From Symbiodinium sp. CCMP2592 (lineage: Eukaryota > Sar > Dinophyceae > Suessiales > Symbiodiniaceae): DNA of 64,000 nucleotides. The position numbers and the translations under genes are program-made. Every line of letters begins with the position of its first letter. Positions within the stretch are counted from its first letter, which is position 1. Below, in pieces: positions 13,459 through 24,175 of the stretch. The stretch is from the NCBI GenBank assembly GCA_905221615.1, contig CAJNDT010005915.1, positions 375,501 to 439,500 on the forward strand, in the 5' to 3' direction. The notes beneath the pieces were generated by a model that ran no database searches, had not been told where the DNA came from, and saw only the letters and a list, made by a program, of their open reading frames with translations.

Positions 13459-16400
13459 AATACGTTTGCAGATAGTTTGTAAGTAAGGAAATGCAGCCAA
13501 TTGAGTTTGTTTGCAAATAGGAAATTCCCACAAACAATGCTTCACCTAGCAGCACGTTGAGTTTGTAAATAAGCAACTCGCACAAAAGGCACATTTGCGT
13601 AGCCCAAAATCAGAATGAGCCTTTGTAACTAGCCAGGGCTTCAACCCCGCAGAAAACGATCGTCACGGCCTGACATATGGACACAGAAGCTGGCTTTCCA
13701 AAGCTGACCTTCAAGTGTAAACCGCCTTCAACAGCACAACTGGACACCTGACAGTATGGACTTAGGAGTGGTGTGGCTGAGGGGCAAAGGCAAGACGAGA
13801 GCTCAGAGCATGGACTCTTCGCTGCATGCTCCACCAACATGACCGTGCACTATATATTGGTACTTAGCACCGGAGGAGTTCCCGCCTACACTCCCACGAG
13901 TCGGATCAGTCACGACAGTTACAGTAGCTGCTACCTCCTCCTGATCACGGCTTGCGTTCTTGCTTTGGTCTGGGATGGTTTGCTTGATCAAACTTGATTC
14001 CGCAACCCCAAGTTCGCGGACATGTACATGATTGAGCCATTATTTTGCTATCGTCCTGGCTTGTGCAGGCATGGCGCCTCATGCCCGGTCGGATTGGGAG
14101 TTTCATGCAGTGCGGATCGCCAGTTCCCCGGCCACGCTTTGGCATGAGAGTCCAACCATACTGAGCACTGGTTTTTCAGTTGCAGGGGAAAGGCAAGGAT
14201 TAGTGATTAGTGCGTGCTGTGTTCAGCTAGGCTTGTCTCCATGGCCAGGATTTTGGCAAAAATTACGGCTGACGGCGTTTTTGTCGAGGAGCTCGAGCAT
14301 AACCCAGCTTCTTGGGTGATAACACAGAATCTTTCTTTTACGGATGCGGTTGCGGGGGAGTTTAGAGTTGCCTGGGTCCCCATGGTTGCCCTGTGAGGCA
14401 CGTTACCTTCCGGACGGGCCTGTGACGGGGCTGTCCGAGCAGGCGCTGACCCTAAGCACGACCGTTGCATCCGTGAAGTGCTGTCGGCCCAGGTCCTAGG
14501 GTCCTAGGGCCCTAGGCCCCAGGCAGAGCGCAACCGAAACGTAACTGAGCGAGGGAGAGATGAAATCAGATGCTCAGATGAGTTTAGGAGGAAGCAGGTC
14601 TTTTGTTGGCATATCACACGTACCCGTGTGAGGTTGTATCCATAAACCTGAAGCAGCCCATGAAAGACATTCTCGCCGTCCTCACAAAGCCTCGAGCCCG
14701 GAAAGCAGTTTGGTCCTCCTTGCCTTTACCAGGGTCAACTAGACCGAAACTCCAGATGCTGGAAGGTACCCAATCAAGACCAGGGTGTCATTGACGGGAC
14801 ATGCCCTCATCTTCAGACCAAGGCCCAGGGCAGATCTCAGACGTTTTCAGAGCGGAAGCAAGGTCCGCTCATCGTGGCACGCGACATCGCCCATGCCAAG
14901 ATCAGCGAGCGCTTCGATCAGACCGGAGTCCTTCCAGAATACGTGAAGGATTCTTGCCTGCCGGGAGCCTCAAAAAGGCATGCGCAGCATTCCGTGCAGG
15001 ATCACCCGATCTACTATGCTGGCCCGGCAAAGCCAGCGGCTAAGACACAAGATCACCGCACGTGGAATGTAGAATCCTTGCCGTGGGCTGAGGACGCCTG
15101 CAGGATATGCTTCTGGGTCTTTCGGACCAACAACAGCGGGCCGTTCCAAGCTGAAGGGGCTCGATTGTACGAACAATTCGGGTCTTGAAAGAGCCTTTTG
15201 TTACGACATGTCAGATGTCCCTAAGGCATGGACACTTATGTTCCTATGTGGCAGCCGCATGGGGCTTCTTTGGCCGGCGCCACAGCCGGCAAGTTGCGTT
15301 TCCAGGTGAGTGATGCTGGCAGTTCATGTTTGGGCCTTCGGCGGTGGCCCTGTTGCTTCGACACACAACGCCAGAGGGGTGATTACTCGAAGCTGGCTTT
15401 GTACATGGGGCTGGTCGGTTGTGGATGGAACCCGCGAAGGATGTTGTGAGATGTTGTGAGTTTTGCCTGCTGCCGGGTGTTGGTGGGTATTCGACCTGAG
15501 GTCACGTTGTCACATCATGTGCAAGCCATGAAGATTAGATGCCAACGCAACGCGGTATGGTATCGCCGGTTTGATGCCCGGCATCGTGCTGCATGAAGGG
15601 GACCTGACAGGCACTGGGTCGAGTTGGCGATGCATTCGTTCGATCTTGTGCGTGTTCCCGTGAACCTTCGATCGCTGCCGTGACGCAATGTGGTTGAGAT
15701 CGTCGACAGGGCTTTAACCGCGGATCAGACACTCACTTTAGGCTGTAGGCAAACGGTCTAGGCCATTGGGAGGGTTTAACATGTTGGGGCTCGGGCATTG
15801 TAGGGTTTAGGCCTAGCTAGGCAAGCTGACACCATAAATAGCTGGGTCTCGTTTGAGGCAAGAGTTAGTCGCTGCTGAGACAAACCGCAAAGGAATGCAG
15901 GCAGCAAAACAACGACACTTATTGAGAAAGTCCGTCCGGGCTGGCGTGTGGAACTTGACTGACCCACTCTGAACGGAACTGCGTTTTCTGCGAGATGGCT
16001 TGGGGAATAAGTCAGAATGAGGGACACCACTGTCGGTTAAAAGTTGTTTCTTGTATCGTGACAGCGAAACTGATGAACTCCACTTCAAACGATTCAGAGC
16101 GCATACACATGTACCCTTTGCAGCAGCACAGCTCACAGAGCCCTTCCAGCACGAGTTTTCGGTGGGAAACGTGCTGAGCGTGACGGTTTGAATGTCGTAC
16201 CCCTGGTGCGTTTGCTTGTCCTACTGGGATCTAACGAGTACTACGGCTAAGCAATGCAAGCGTCTTGGCTGCGTTGCCGATGTGACTGGCCCTCTCAATT
16301 CCATTGCCATCGGCATCCTCAATTTCCTTCCCGCTACTGCCCATGGACCTGTAGTCTTGCCGGGCGGGAAGCTGGAAAGTAGATCGCATGGTTGCAGGTG

Positions 16401-16478
16401 CGAAGCATGAGAAGAGTGCTTTCCCTGCCTTCAAAATCCGCCTTGGTGCTCTGGGTACCTTTGGCATTGCGGCAGAAC
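13459..16478. other. Gene-poor DNA, no recognisable gene
   Basis: Short overlapping frames only. At 14498-14522 there is a palindromic run of GTCCTAGG/CCTAGGCC units. At 13470-13590 the phrase TTTGTAAATAAG/TTTGCAAATAGG recurs loosely. I found no gene that can be named. Confidence 0.45.
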
Positions 16479-16548
16479 GGCTGTGGAAAAGCAATTAATT
16501 AAGTAGTTACCACGTAGAAATTACTTGCTTAATTGCTCCTCCACAGCC
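16479..16548. repeat. Fold-back hairpin 1 (imperfect inverted repeat)
   Basis: The left end GGCTGTGGAAAAGCAATTAA pairs with the right end AATTGCTCCTCCACAGCC, with a few mismatches. The inner part has TTAAGTAGTTACCACG, close to the core of the neighbouring hairpin. No coding potential. Confidence 0.8.
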
Positions 16549-16551
16549 GAT

Positions 16552-16685
16552 CCACTGATTAGCTCCTAAAGTGAAAACAATCTTCCCACAAGTTCATGAC
16601 CTCATAGTAATTGCTTATCTAAGTAGTTACTACGAGGTCATTAGCTTGTGGGAAGATTGTTTTCACTTTAGGAGCTAATCAGTGG
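16552..16685. repeat. Fold-back hairpin 2, 41-bp perfect arms
   Basis: The left arm 16552-16592 is the exact reverse complement of 16645-16685 (41 bp). Pairing continues inward with mismatches, so almost the whole 134 bp can fold. The centre carries TCTAAGTAGTTACTACG, similar to hairpin 1 three bases away. I saw no clear target-site duplication. The structure fits a MITE-like fold-back element. Confidence 0.85.
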
Positions 16686-18240
16686 GAGCAGGGATCAGGC
16701 CCGCGGTGATCTATTCTTTCAATCACGACCCCAATCAACGCTGTAAGTAAAGCTTCAGCTGGAATCGCACTGCATCACTCGGCGCGAGAGCATTTGCCGT
16801 GCCACACGGGCAGTGGTAGGTGCTTACATCGACTCGAGTGTTCGGCATGGCAGCTCTAAGGTGACGCTGGCGAAGGGCAATCGCTCCAAGCAGGCGGTTT
16901 CTCTGCACGGAGCAGGAAGAGACCTCTTGCCCTCAAGTCCCTTTCCGCGGTTCGCGAGGTGACAGATTCTTGCAAGCAGTACGGCGGCTTCTATCTCGGC
17001 AGTGTTGGTGGAGCCGCAGCGGTTGGAATCCAAGACTCATATGATGTTTCCTCAACGGCCACATTAGCACATCATGCAGGTTCTTGCGGAAGACTGCATC
17101 AAAAAGATCGAGGCGTGGTTGGGCTCGAACGACATCTAAGACTATCAAGCCAGATGGTTACACTGACGAATTTGCGTTTGCCACAGGTTCTGGAGTTTCC
17201 CGAGCTGGGCATGGAGGCAGTCTGGAAGATTGAGGCACGTTTTGCAAGTATCCTCATTGCTGGCGAATCACCAATTTGGTTGTTCTCGAGTTTGCTGGAC
17301 AGGTAGAAAACTTTCCTGCTTTCATTCTGGTGGATGACAAAGGCAAGCTTGTTGAGTCCTACTGTAGCCGGAATGCGGACAAGTACCGCTTCAAGTACCC
17401 ATGGGACAGAAATCGAACTGACAGTTCCGACGAGGCAATGATTTCTTCGCCAAGTGGACCATGTGACACAAGATGGCTGGTAAAGTAGCCACGTTGTGTT
17501 CTGCTAACCCAGCACAACCATGGCAACGTTCCGCACCCGTTTGTGCCGACAACCTACTGGCCGATGTAGAGAATCAGAAGCGTAGGCTTTTTCTGAACGG
17601 GTGCTCTGAGTGCCCTGTGCATCTCTGTGCCCTCTTAAGATACAACCGGCGTTTGGGCCGCATTTAAGCCGATCTGCATCCGGTGCCCTGCGGAGCATCC
17701 AGGGGCAGCGGAGCAGGGCCCACCGCGGGACTTTGTGAAGCTGGCGTGTACAAAGTACACGGAACTTGGCTTCACAAGTCTTGAGGCAGGCAAGCAGGCA
17801 CAGCTCTCTAGCAACCTCTCGCAGAGTGGAAAATTTACACAGACAAGCGGCCAGCGCCGAATTGTGACTTTTTGTACTTGAAGGACGTATACTTCTTCCC
17901 ATGTTGGAAGCTTTGGAAGCTCAAGGAGCAGATCCGTCAGGACACGAAAGAAAGCCAAAGGTGAATAAGGTCACGTATACGCTTGCGTTTGCAATCAGTC
18001 ATGTGCTCTTCGGATCGGACTCACTTCTGATCAATCTGGTCCGGCAACATGGGGCCCTAGGCAATCACTGCACGCTAAGGACGTCGAATGTGTAGGGCTT
18101 CTTGTTGACCTTAAATGCGGCACAGCGAGATTCAGCAAAGACAAGCAGATCAGAACCTTTCCAAGCCTTGCCAGTGCTTGCACAGTCATGCGTGCCTTGA
18201 TCTGTGCGCAAGCTTTTCCGCCGCTGCTGAAGCAGGCAGG
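16686..18240. other. No clear gene; one possible thioredoxin-like exon
   Basis: A + frame at 17276-17488 reads VENFPAFILVDDKGKLVES, which resembles the strand-loop-strand after the active site of thioredoxin-like proteins (FPxFxLVDxxGK). No CxxC motif is nearby and no neighbouring exon is clear, so this is only a hint. Minus-strand frames at 17504-17958 have no recognised motif. Confidence 0.3.
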
Positions 18241-18399
18241 ATGATTTTGCTGGTTTGGGTGAGGGAAGTGAAAGACATGAATGTCTGTACATTGAAGCCG
18301 TCCTTTGTCTCAAAGGCCGGCGGTGTGGCCAAGGATTACCTCGCACTCTGCCGGGCGTTAATCGACGGTCTCGACTGGCAAGTCACCTTGCTTTCTCCG
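18241..18399 (+). CDS. Candidate N-terminal exon of GT4 glycosyltransferase
   Basis: The frame reads MNVCTLKPSFVSKAGGVAKD and then YLALCRALIDGLDWQVTLLS. This matches the N-terminal Rossmann start of GT4-family glycosyltransferases: a first strand, a glycine-rich GGV turn, a helix, then a GWxVTLLSP-like strand. The frame meets a possible GT donor at 18400 (CCG|GTAAAT). It lies on the same strand as the unmistakable GT4 exons at 21.7-23.1 kb, so I infer that it is the first Rossmann exon of the same gene. The exon start is not resolved. The 3.3-kb gap would hold introns and unrecognised exons. It could instead be a separate remnant. Confidence 0.45.
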
Positions 18400-21300
18400 G
18401 TAAATATCGGCGAATCCGGCGAGGCAGACGTGGAGCCACCCGGCATCTGCAAAATCTGATAGCACACAAGAGCATGCTCTTCATGATGTCTGTCAGATCC
18501 TTTACACGTCGCATAAAGCGGACTGAGGAGATGGTTGAAGACTGGCCAGCTTGTCCATGTTCCAGTTTGGGCATTACAGGCTTCGAACGCGCTTGGCGTG
18601 GCTGTTTTAATGGACTTCTTCTCCATCCACAACACCTGCCGACTAGTGTGGGAGCTGCTTCATGGAGGCGGAGAGAGTCGGTCCACGGCATGTGCATGTG
18701 GCGATTGCCCGCACGCATTTTCTCGACGGCTCGTTGTTATCGTCGTCGCCGTGCCGTCCCAGTGTTGCGATCATGAGTCCACATATCTTACAGCCGCCCC
18801 CTCATCAGGCGACGGAGGTTTAACACATTTCTAGGTCATTCCTCAGCCCCCTCCTCGTCACTTCGGCCTTGTTTTTACTTGTCTTAAACTCGCCCGCCTC
18901 CCCCGCTCATCAGATCTCGGAAATGACGGTTGATCACATCAGGTGCGGATGGTCGTTAGATCACAATCTGTCAGCGCGGCCGATCATTAGACGATGACAG
19001 TTAATCACATTTCTTGTGGCCTCACCCTCCTTGAGCGATGGCAGTGTAGCAAATTTCTTTATTTCGCCCCGTCATCAGCCACGAAATCGAAAGCCAAGAA
19101 ACCAAAGACCAAAACAAGAGAACCAAAGAAGATGATCCGCATAAACCTGCAAATGTTATTGGCTCCGGCAAGAAGCCCCGCTCGTGACTAAAGATGGGGT
19201 CCCGACTTCTCCGTGAGACTTCCTGCTGTCAGATTGCGGAGTTTACAACCACAACTCGCCCTGCGACGTGACAGAAAGTCAACTTCACTGATCGAAAAAG
19301 CTCAACACGAATACACAAGCGTCCACAGGCCTTGGCCTTGTCATCAGGGCTTGGCAAGTTGAGAAGGCAGCCAGACATACGGAAACGACTGTAGCTACGT
19401 GTGTTCGTTGAAGAAATTTCACATAATTTCACAGCCGGGATGCGACACGTCTGTGATATGCAGTTTGCTAATCAGCAGGTGGCTCAAGGAAGACAGGCTC
19501 TAGCAACGCGCTACGTTAGCATGCAGTGAAATGCAGGAAAACAGGCGTAACCCTCCAGGGACTTTTGCAGTACTTTTGCTTAAGTTCTTGTTATAGGGCC
19601 GCAGAAGCTGGTGTGAAACTACTTGATCGAACGAGTCTTGATGGTGATATTCAGAAAAACTGGAACGGCAGTGGAGTACGCCATATCCAGAGGCGGCCGA
19701 GGCGACGCGTCGGGCATCGGCACCACTGGGTTTAACTGTTCATAATTCTAATACGACTGCACTCGACTACTACACTTCACCACTGAGCAGCCGACAAAGG
19801 CGGTAACGGCGGCGTTGGACCTGCGTCCCCTCCGCTGACTCGGGCAGTCGGCGACATAGCTTCGACCAGCGGATCAAGTTCGGGCGAAGGTCCTCGTAGC
19901 CTTCCGCCTTCCGCAGTCGAGATTCGCCAGGCCGTGCCGGACACGCGCCACCGTCGAAGCCTTGACTCAGCAGTCTGCAGCCCCTCCACCCAGGCAACAG
20001 GGCCCACATCGAAGCAGATCGGTCGTCGATCCCAACACCGTGATCTACACTTGAGCTAGTGACAGCTAGTGTATGCACGGCTCTACTATGTACAGGAGTG
20101 GAGAAAGTGAGACCAGCTGGATCCAGCTGGAGCAGCCACGAGGCGTTGAAGCTCATGTGGGGCCAGACTCGGGGTAAGCGGTGGAGAAGCTTCGTCCGTG
20201 TTGCTGCACCATCGTGCTCGCTGCGCATTGCGCCCTTGATGACGGAAAGCTCTCGAGCTGCTCCACACGTTGACAGCGATGCAGAACTTTTGCAAAACTG
20301 CGGCCATCTGGGCTTCAAACATCTGAAACAACATGGCCCCAACAGCTGTTGATTTTCAAGATGGCGAAACGGAGGTGCTGAAGCCGTTTCACGGCGACCC
20401 CCCATGACAGAATGATCTCTTTCGAGTCGCTAGGTGAAACTTGCAGCTTTGCAGAGTCTATGACACCGGCACTGGGAAGATGAGAGAAGCCAAGGCGAAG
20501 CCTCCGTCGCCTTCCCAGTCCTCCTGGTGGGAGACCCACAAACTCGCATTCCCGGACATTTCGGAGGCGAACAAACCGGCCGTAGTCCACCCACACATTG
20601 CAGCGAAGTTTGCGAACCACGTTCGTTTCATCGTTGGTGGTTGTTCGGCCCAATGGCCCAATCGGCAAAGGTTGCTACAGCGACTGTACGACCGCCAGCA
20701 CTCTCCAGCAAGCCAGTGATTTCGGGCCGGTTTGGTCGAGCTTAAATCCTCCCTCCGTAAACCGTAGCCGTTTCGACCTTGCATAGACCCGAGCGAGATT
20801 CCAGCGTGCATCTTGCGTATGGACGCTTACATCATCGTTTCAGGTTCGAGGGTGTTAGCAGGTTCGTGCCTCAGGCGGCCACGTGGCGGCAGTTGCATTG
20901 CTGCCACAAGGAGTTCGACTTTGTTTAGTCATGTTTGGTCCAGTCGGCGTTCCAAAGCTTGCATTTCTCGCTCGACATGTTGGCACGTCGAAGAATCCTG
21001 CTGGTAGCAGAAATATCGGTGTGCACAGAAGCTCATGCCCCAGCAGTCCAAGTTTCGCATATTAGGACATTAGATGCTCCGAATGCAAAGTGGTGCCAAG
21101 CTCACTGCAGAACGACCCACACTTAGATGTCGGAGTTTGGGACTCGAGCACAAACTTGCATGCCTGGAGTCCTACAAAGAACTCAGCAGTGGATGTCAAC
21201 AGCGCAATGGTCGCACGGTTTCTTCATGAGTTGCTTCCAACACGGTGCACTGCAGGCCCGTTTGCCCAGAAATGTTTGAGGCTTTCTAGGGAGCAGGACC

Positions 21301-21732
21301 GAAAAGCGCAGTGCAAACATCGCCACATTTCCGCAGATGCCACATCGGTAGAAAAACAGTCATGCATGTTCGCGCATGTTCATTACACTGGATGGCCTGC
21401 AGCAAAGAAAATCTTTCCAGTGCGAACAGCGAGCGGCCCCAACATGAGAATCCGCAAATACCACCCACTGCCACCCAGCTGCCCCGCTTGGAAGGAAGCT
21501 GCACCCCAGGACGGAAAAGGCTGAGCCCGGCCGGACTCCACGCTGCGCGTCCCCAGCAAAGCAGAGCGGGTGCCCGCGTCACCAGCGGGCACACTGCTGG
21601 GGAAGTTGTTGGCGTTAGGTTATGCTGTTGAAGCAGTTGCAGCAGTTCAAGTGCAGCGACTGATAGAAACGTCAAAAAGAAGAGACCGAGCTGGTGTGAG
21701 GCCATGCGCTGTGCTTCATCGACGATAGCTGC
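18400..21732. other. Probable introns of the glycosyltransferase gene
   Basis: This lies between the candidate first exon and the clear GT4 exons. Loose repeats of GACGGTTGATCACATCAGG / GACAGTTAATCACATTTC type occur at 18800-19020. A minus-strand frame of 211 codons at 19770-20405 and overlapping + frames at 20059-21524 carry no motif I recognise. The frame near 20977 (RRILLVAEISVCTEAHAP) could be a short exon, but this is weak. Confidence 0.3.
19770..20405 (-). CDS. Hypothetical ORF, 211 codons, unrecognised
   Basis: One of the longer single frames outside the kelch genes. It is Arg/Ser/Leu-rich, has no recognised domain, and no signal peptide or membrane segment. Overlapping frames exist on both strands, and the neighbouring recognised genes are on the other strand, so it may well be chance. 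I cannot name a function. Confidence 0.15.
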   Translation of the reverse strand: MGGRRETASAPPFRHLENQQLLGPCCFRCLKPRWPQFCKSSASLSTCGAARELSVIKGAMRSEHDGAATRTKLLHRLPRVWPHMSFNASWLLQLDPAGLTFSTPVHSRAVHTLAVTSSSVDHGVGIDDRSASMWALLPGWRGCRLLSQGFDGGACPARPGESRLRKAEGYEDLRPNLIRWSKLCRRLPESAEGTQVQRRRYRLCRLLSGEV

Positions 21733-23090
21733 ATGCGGATAGCGCCGTTGATGCTCATGAGGGGCTTGGGCATACCCGGTATTGCCACAACCCATTCGGA
21801 TGTGCCTTCGCATCCCGTATACAATCAGTTCATTCTGCTGAAGATCTTGTGGTGGTTTCATTTGGCATCAGCCTTCTTTGCAACTTTGCATGCGTCGGTG
21901 GCACATGTGTATGCGAAGTCGCTGTGGGACCGTTACAGAATACCGGTAGGTGGCGTGTGGCCTCCGGTATTGTGGTCCGATGCGTTTCGGAGACCGCTTC
22001 ATGATTTTCAAGAATCTGCAGCAGCCAAGCGGGCATGTTGGATTGAGGAGTTGGGCTTTGAGCCGAAGGCTATTTTTCTTTTTGCGGGCAGATGGTCGGC
22101 AGAAAAGCGCATACACTTGTTGCATGATGCCGTCCCTGACGATTGTGGCTTGATCATCGTGGGCGACAGTGATGCAGACTATGCCGATCAGATAGAAGCA
22201 TCTCATCTGCCTCGTCACGAAAAAACGCAATTGGGAACTGCAGACATGTCCTGCCACTGAGGCTACCAGGCGACGCAACATCTTGCCTAAGCGAGGCTGG
22301 TGTCTTTCAATCTTGCTACCATACGCATGTGTATTCAGTTTCTGACTCTGAAATCGACTTCTCCTCGCAAGGCATGCTCGGAGCAGAAGACCTGCGAATA
22401 GTATATGCTGCCAGCGATTTGTTCGTTTCGGCGAGTACCTGTGAAACTCTTGGAAACACCGTCGTTGAGGCTTCTGCTGCAAGCTCTAAGCACGGGAGGC
22501 TCTTGCTGAAAACGCTGGCAGGCCTGGAGTGCGGGTATTCCGGTGGCAATCCAGCCCGTCGGTGGGCATCTCGAGTTCGTGAAGGCAAGCAGCTAAAAAG
22601 CAAGGGCCACTTCAAAATGGAAGCGTTGTGTTGAGCTAGCAGGACAACGAGAACTCGTATTTCGTCGACTTCGATGCGAGCGACGAAGCTCGAGAACGCC
22701 TCGCATCAATCGTGGCCGGAGGTGCGAGACATGCAGTCAGTTTTTGAAAGCTTCGCCAAGACGTCTCGGCAGGTACCAAGGCATCCGTGGAGCCAGCCCT
22801 CTCGAAGATGGGCGACTATTTTCGGACACTGGATTTTCCTGCTGAAGTGCAGAGGACGCTGAGTTCTCTCCCTCCGCATCTGTCTGGGACAGTTTGAAAA
22901 CGCAATCCGCCGATGCACTCTTTTCAGGCGCCTGTTGGAACCGGCATTGTCGACTTCGGCTTCGTGGCAAGCTCTCACGGGATGGCGATGGATGATGGAG
23001 AAGCTAGTTCGAGTTGTCCTTCTGCTGGCTTGCTGCTTCATCTGGCCTGTGACAGTTGTCCGATCCTTAAAGGGAACCTTCTTGCAATAA
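21733..23090 (+). CDS. GT4-type glycosyltransferase, middle and C-terminal exons
   Basis: A retaining GT4 glycosyltransferase of the SQD2/mannosyltransferase style (family inferred; donor and acceptor unknown). The exon at about 21733-22245 carries GIPGIATTHSDVP (acceptor loop), VWPPVLWSDAF (VWP motif) and IFLFAGRWSAEKRIHLL (GRxxxEK phosphate-binding strand), then GLIIVGDSD. Later exons rejoin exactly. 22371-22475 has EDLRIVYAASDLFVSAS and ETLGNTVVEA (the ExxxxxxxE donor-binding region). 22522-22584 has AGIPVAIQPVGGHLEFVK. 22643-22721 has ENSYFVDFDASDEARERL. 22773-22854 and 22928-23090 give the end, with a hydrophobic segment LVRVVLLLACCFIWPVTVV and a stop TAA at 23088. Introns are 46, 58, 51 and 73 nt with GC, GC, GT and GA donors. 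The join between 22245 and 22371 is unresolved. A C-terminal anchor suggests a membrane location. Confidence 0.75.
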
Positions 23091-24175
23091 CATTCAAGCA
23101 TCACTCTTTCGTCTAGCCATCTGCATCTGGTCTTATCAGTGTGCGTAGTTGCAAGAGCTTAAGAAAGTTTCTTGTGAAGTTTGCCCCCTGTGGTTCGGAA
23201 ACATGGACAGAGCTGGCACTGCAGCTCGCTTCATACAGCCCGGACAGCACATGCCTGCGCCCGTCACAGCCAGGTGTGGTCACGAGCGTATTTTGCAGTA
23301 TCCTGTGACCCCATTTACAGGCCGGGAGTGCTGCAATCGAATGTTCGAGGCATTTCACACTTGATGTCTGGAGGTACGTAGAGCCTGGCACAGCCAAGGA
23401 GCCCGATGCCAGTGACCGGAGTCCAGGACATCGCCACTGATGTAGAGGTTGGCACTTCTCTTGTTGTCCCAGAGCCGACACCTTGGAGAACAGTCCTTCT
23501 CATACGGAAACGCGCAGCGGATTTGTGCACACTGGCCCATATCTGTGTTGAAGAGAAGAAGCCAAGCGGCCAAGCCAGCAAGACGGAGACCCGAGAGGAA
23601 GAAAAAGAGATATGAGAGAGGACACTGCTCGGCAAGCGAAGACGACAATTCAAGGCCGGAGGCTGACATCCAGACTGATCCCACATCGAGCAGCTCTGCG
23701 ATGCAGCAAACTAACATCTATTGCGACCTACCGAGGTTGGCCCTTCTGAGTTGTGTCTGACAAATCAGATGCTCCGCAGCCAAATGCGCATGCGGACAAA
23801 ATGCTTGAGCGTCGATCTGGTGCCCGACGATTCTGAATGCTCGTAAGCTTGTTCATCTGGAGTCGAGGAAGCTTGTCCGAAGTATTCTTTGCTTCTCATC
23901 ATGTTGAGCCAAGCGCATTTCCACGACAAATGGCACCCCGGCTCAACTCACGGCACAGCCCCGTCAGAAAGGATGGGAGGATCTCGCGGTGCTTGAAGCC
24001 ATGTCAGTCCTGGACTTTGCATGGCACTTACCCATGGGGCTCAATGGACGTGCCAGAATGCCAGAATCAAGTGTCTCATTACATTGAGGATGAAGGCCTC
24101 AATCGTGCAGCCTGGGCATCAGAATTCTGGCAGAGCCTGTACCGTGAGGCAGCTTCCTAGTGCAGCTCGCTCCGA
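23091..24175. other. Spacer between glycosyltransferase and TPR gene
   Basis: Short overlapping frames on both strands; none recognised. It may hold the promoter or first exons of the TPR gene, but I cannot show it. Confidence 0.35.

Noticed and set aside
20763-20784. Second spliced-leader-like match (CCGTAGCCGTTTCGAC)
   Set aside because: Only about 12 of 16 core positions agree, which is not distinguishable from chance here.
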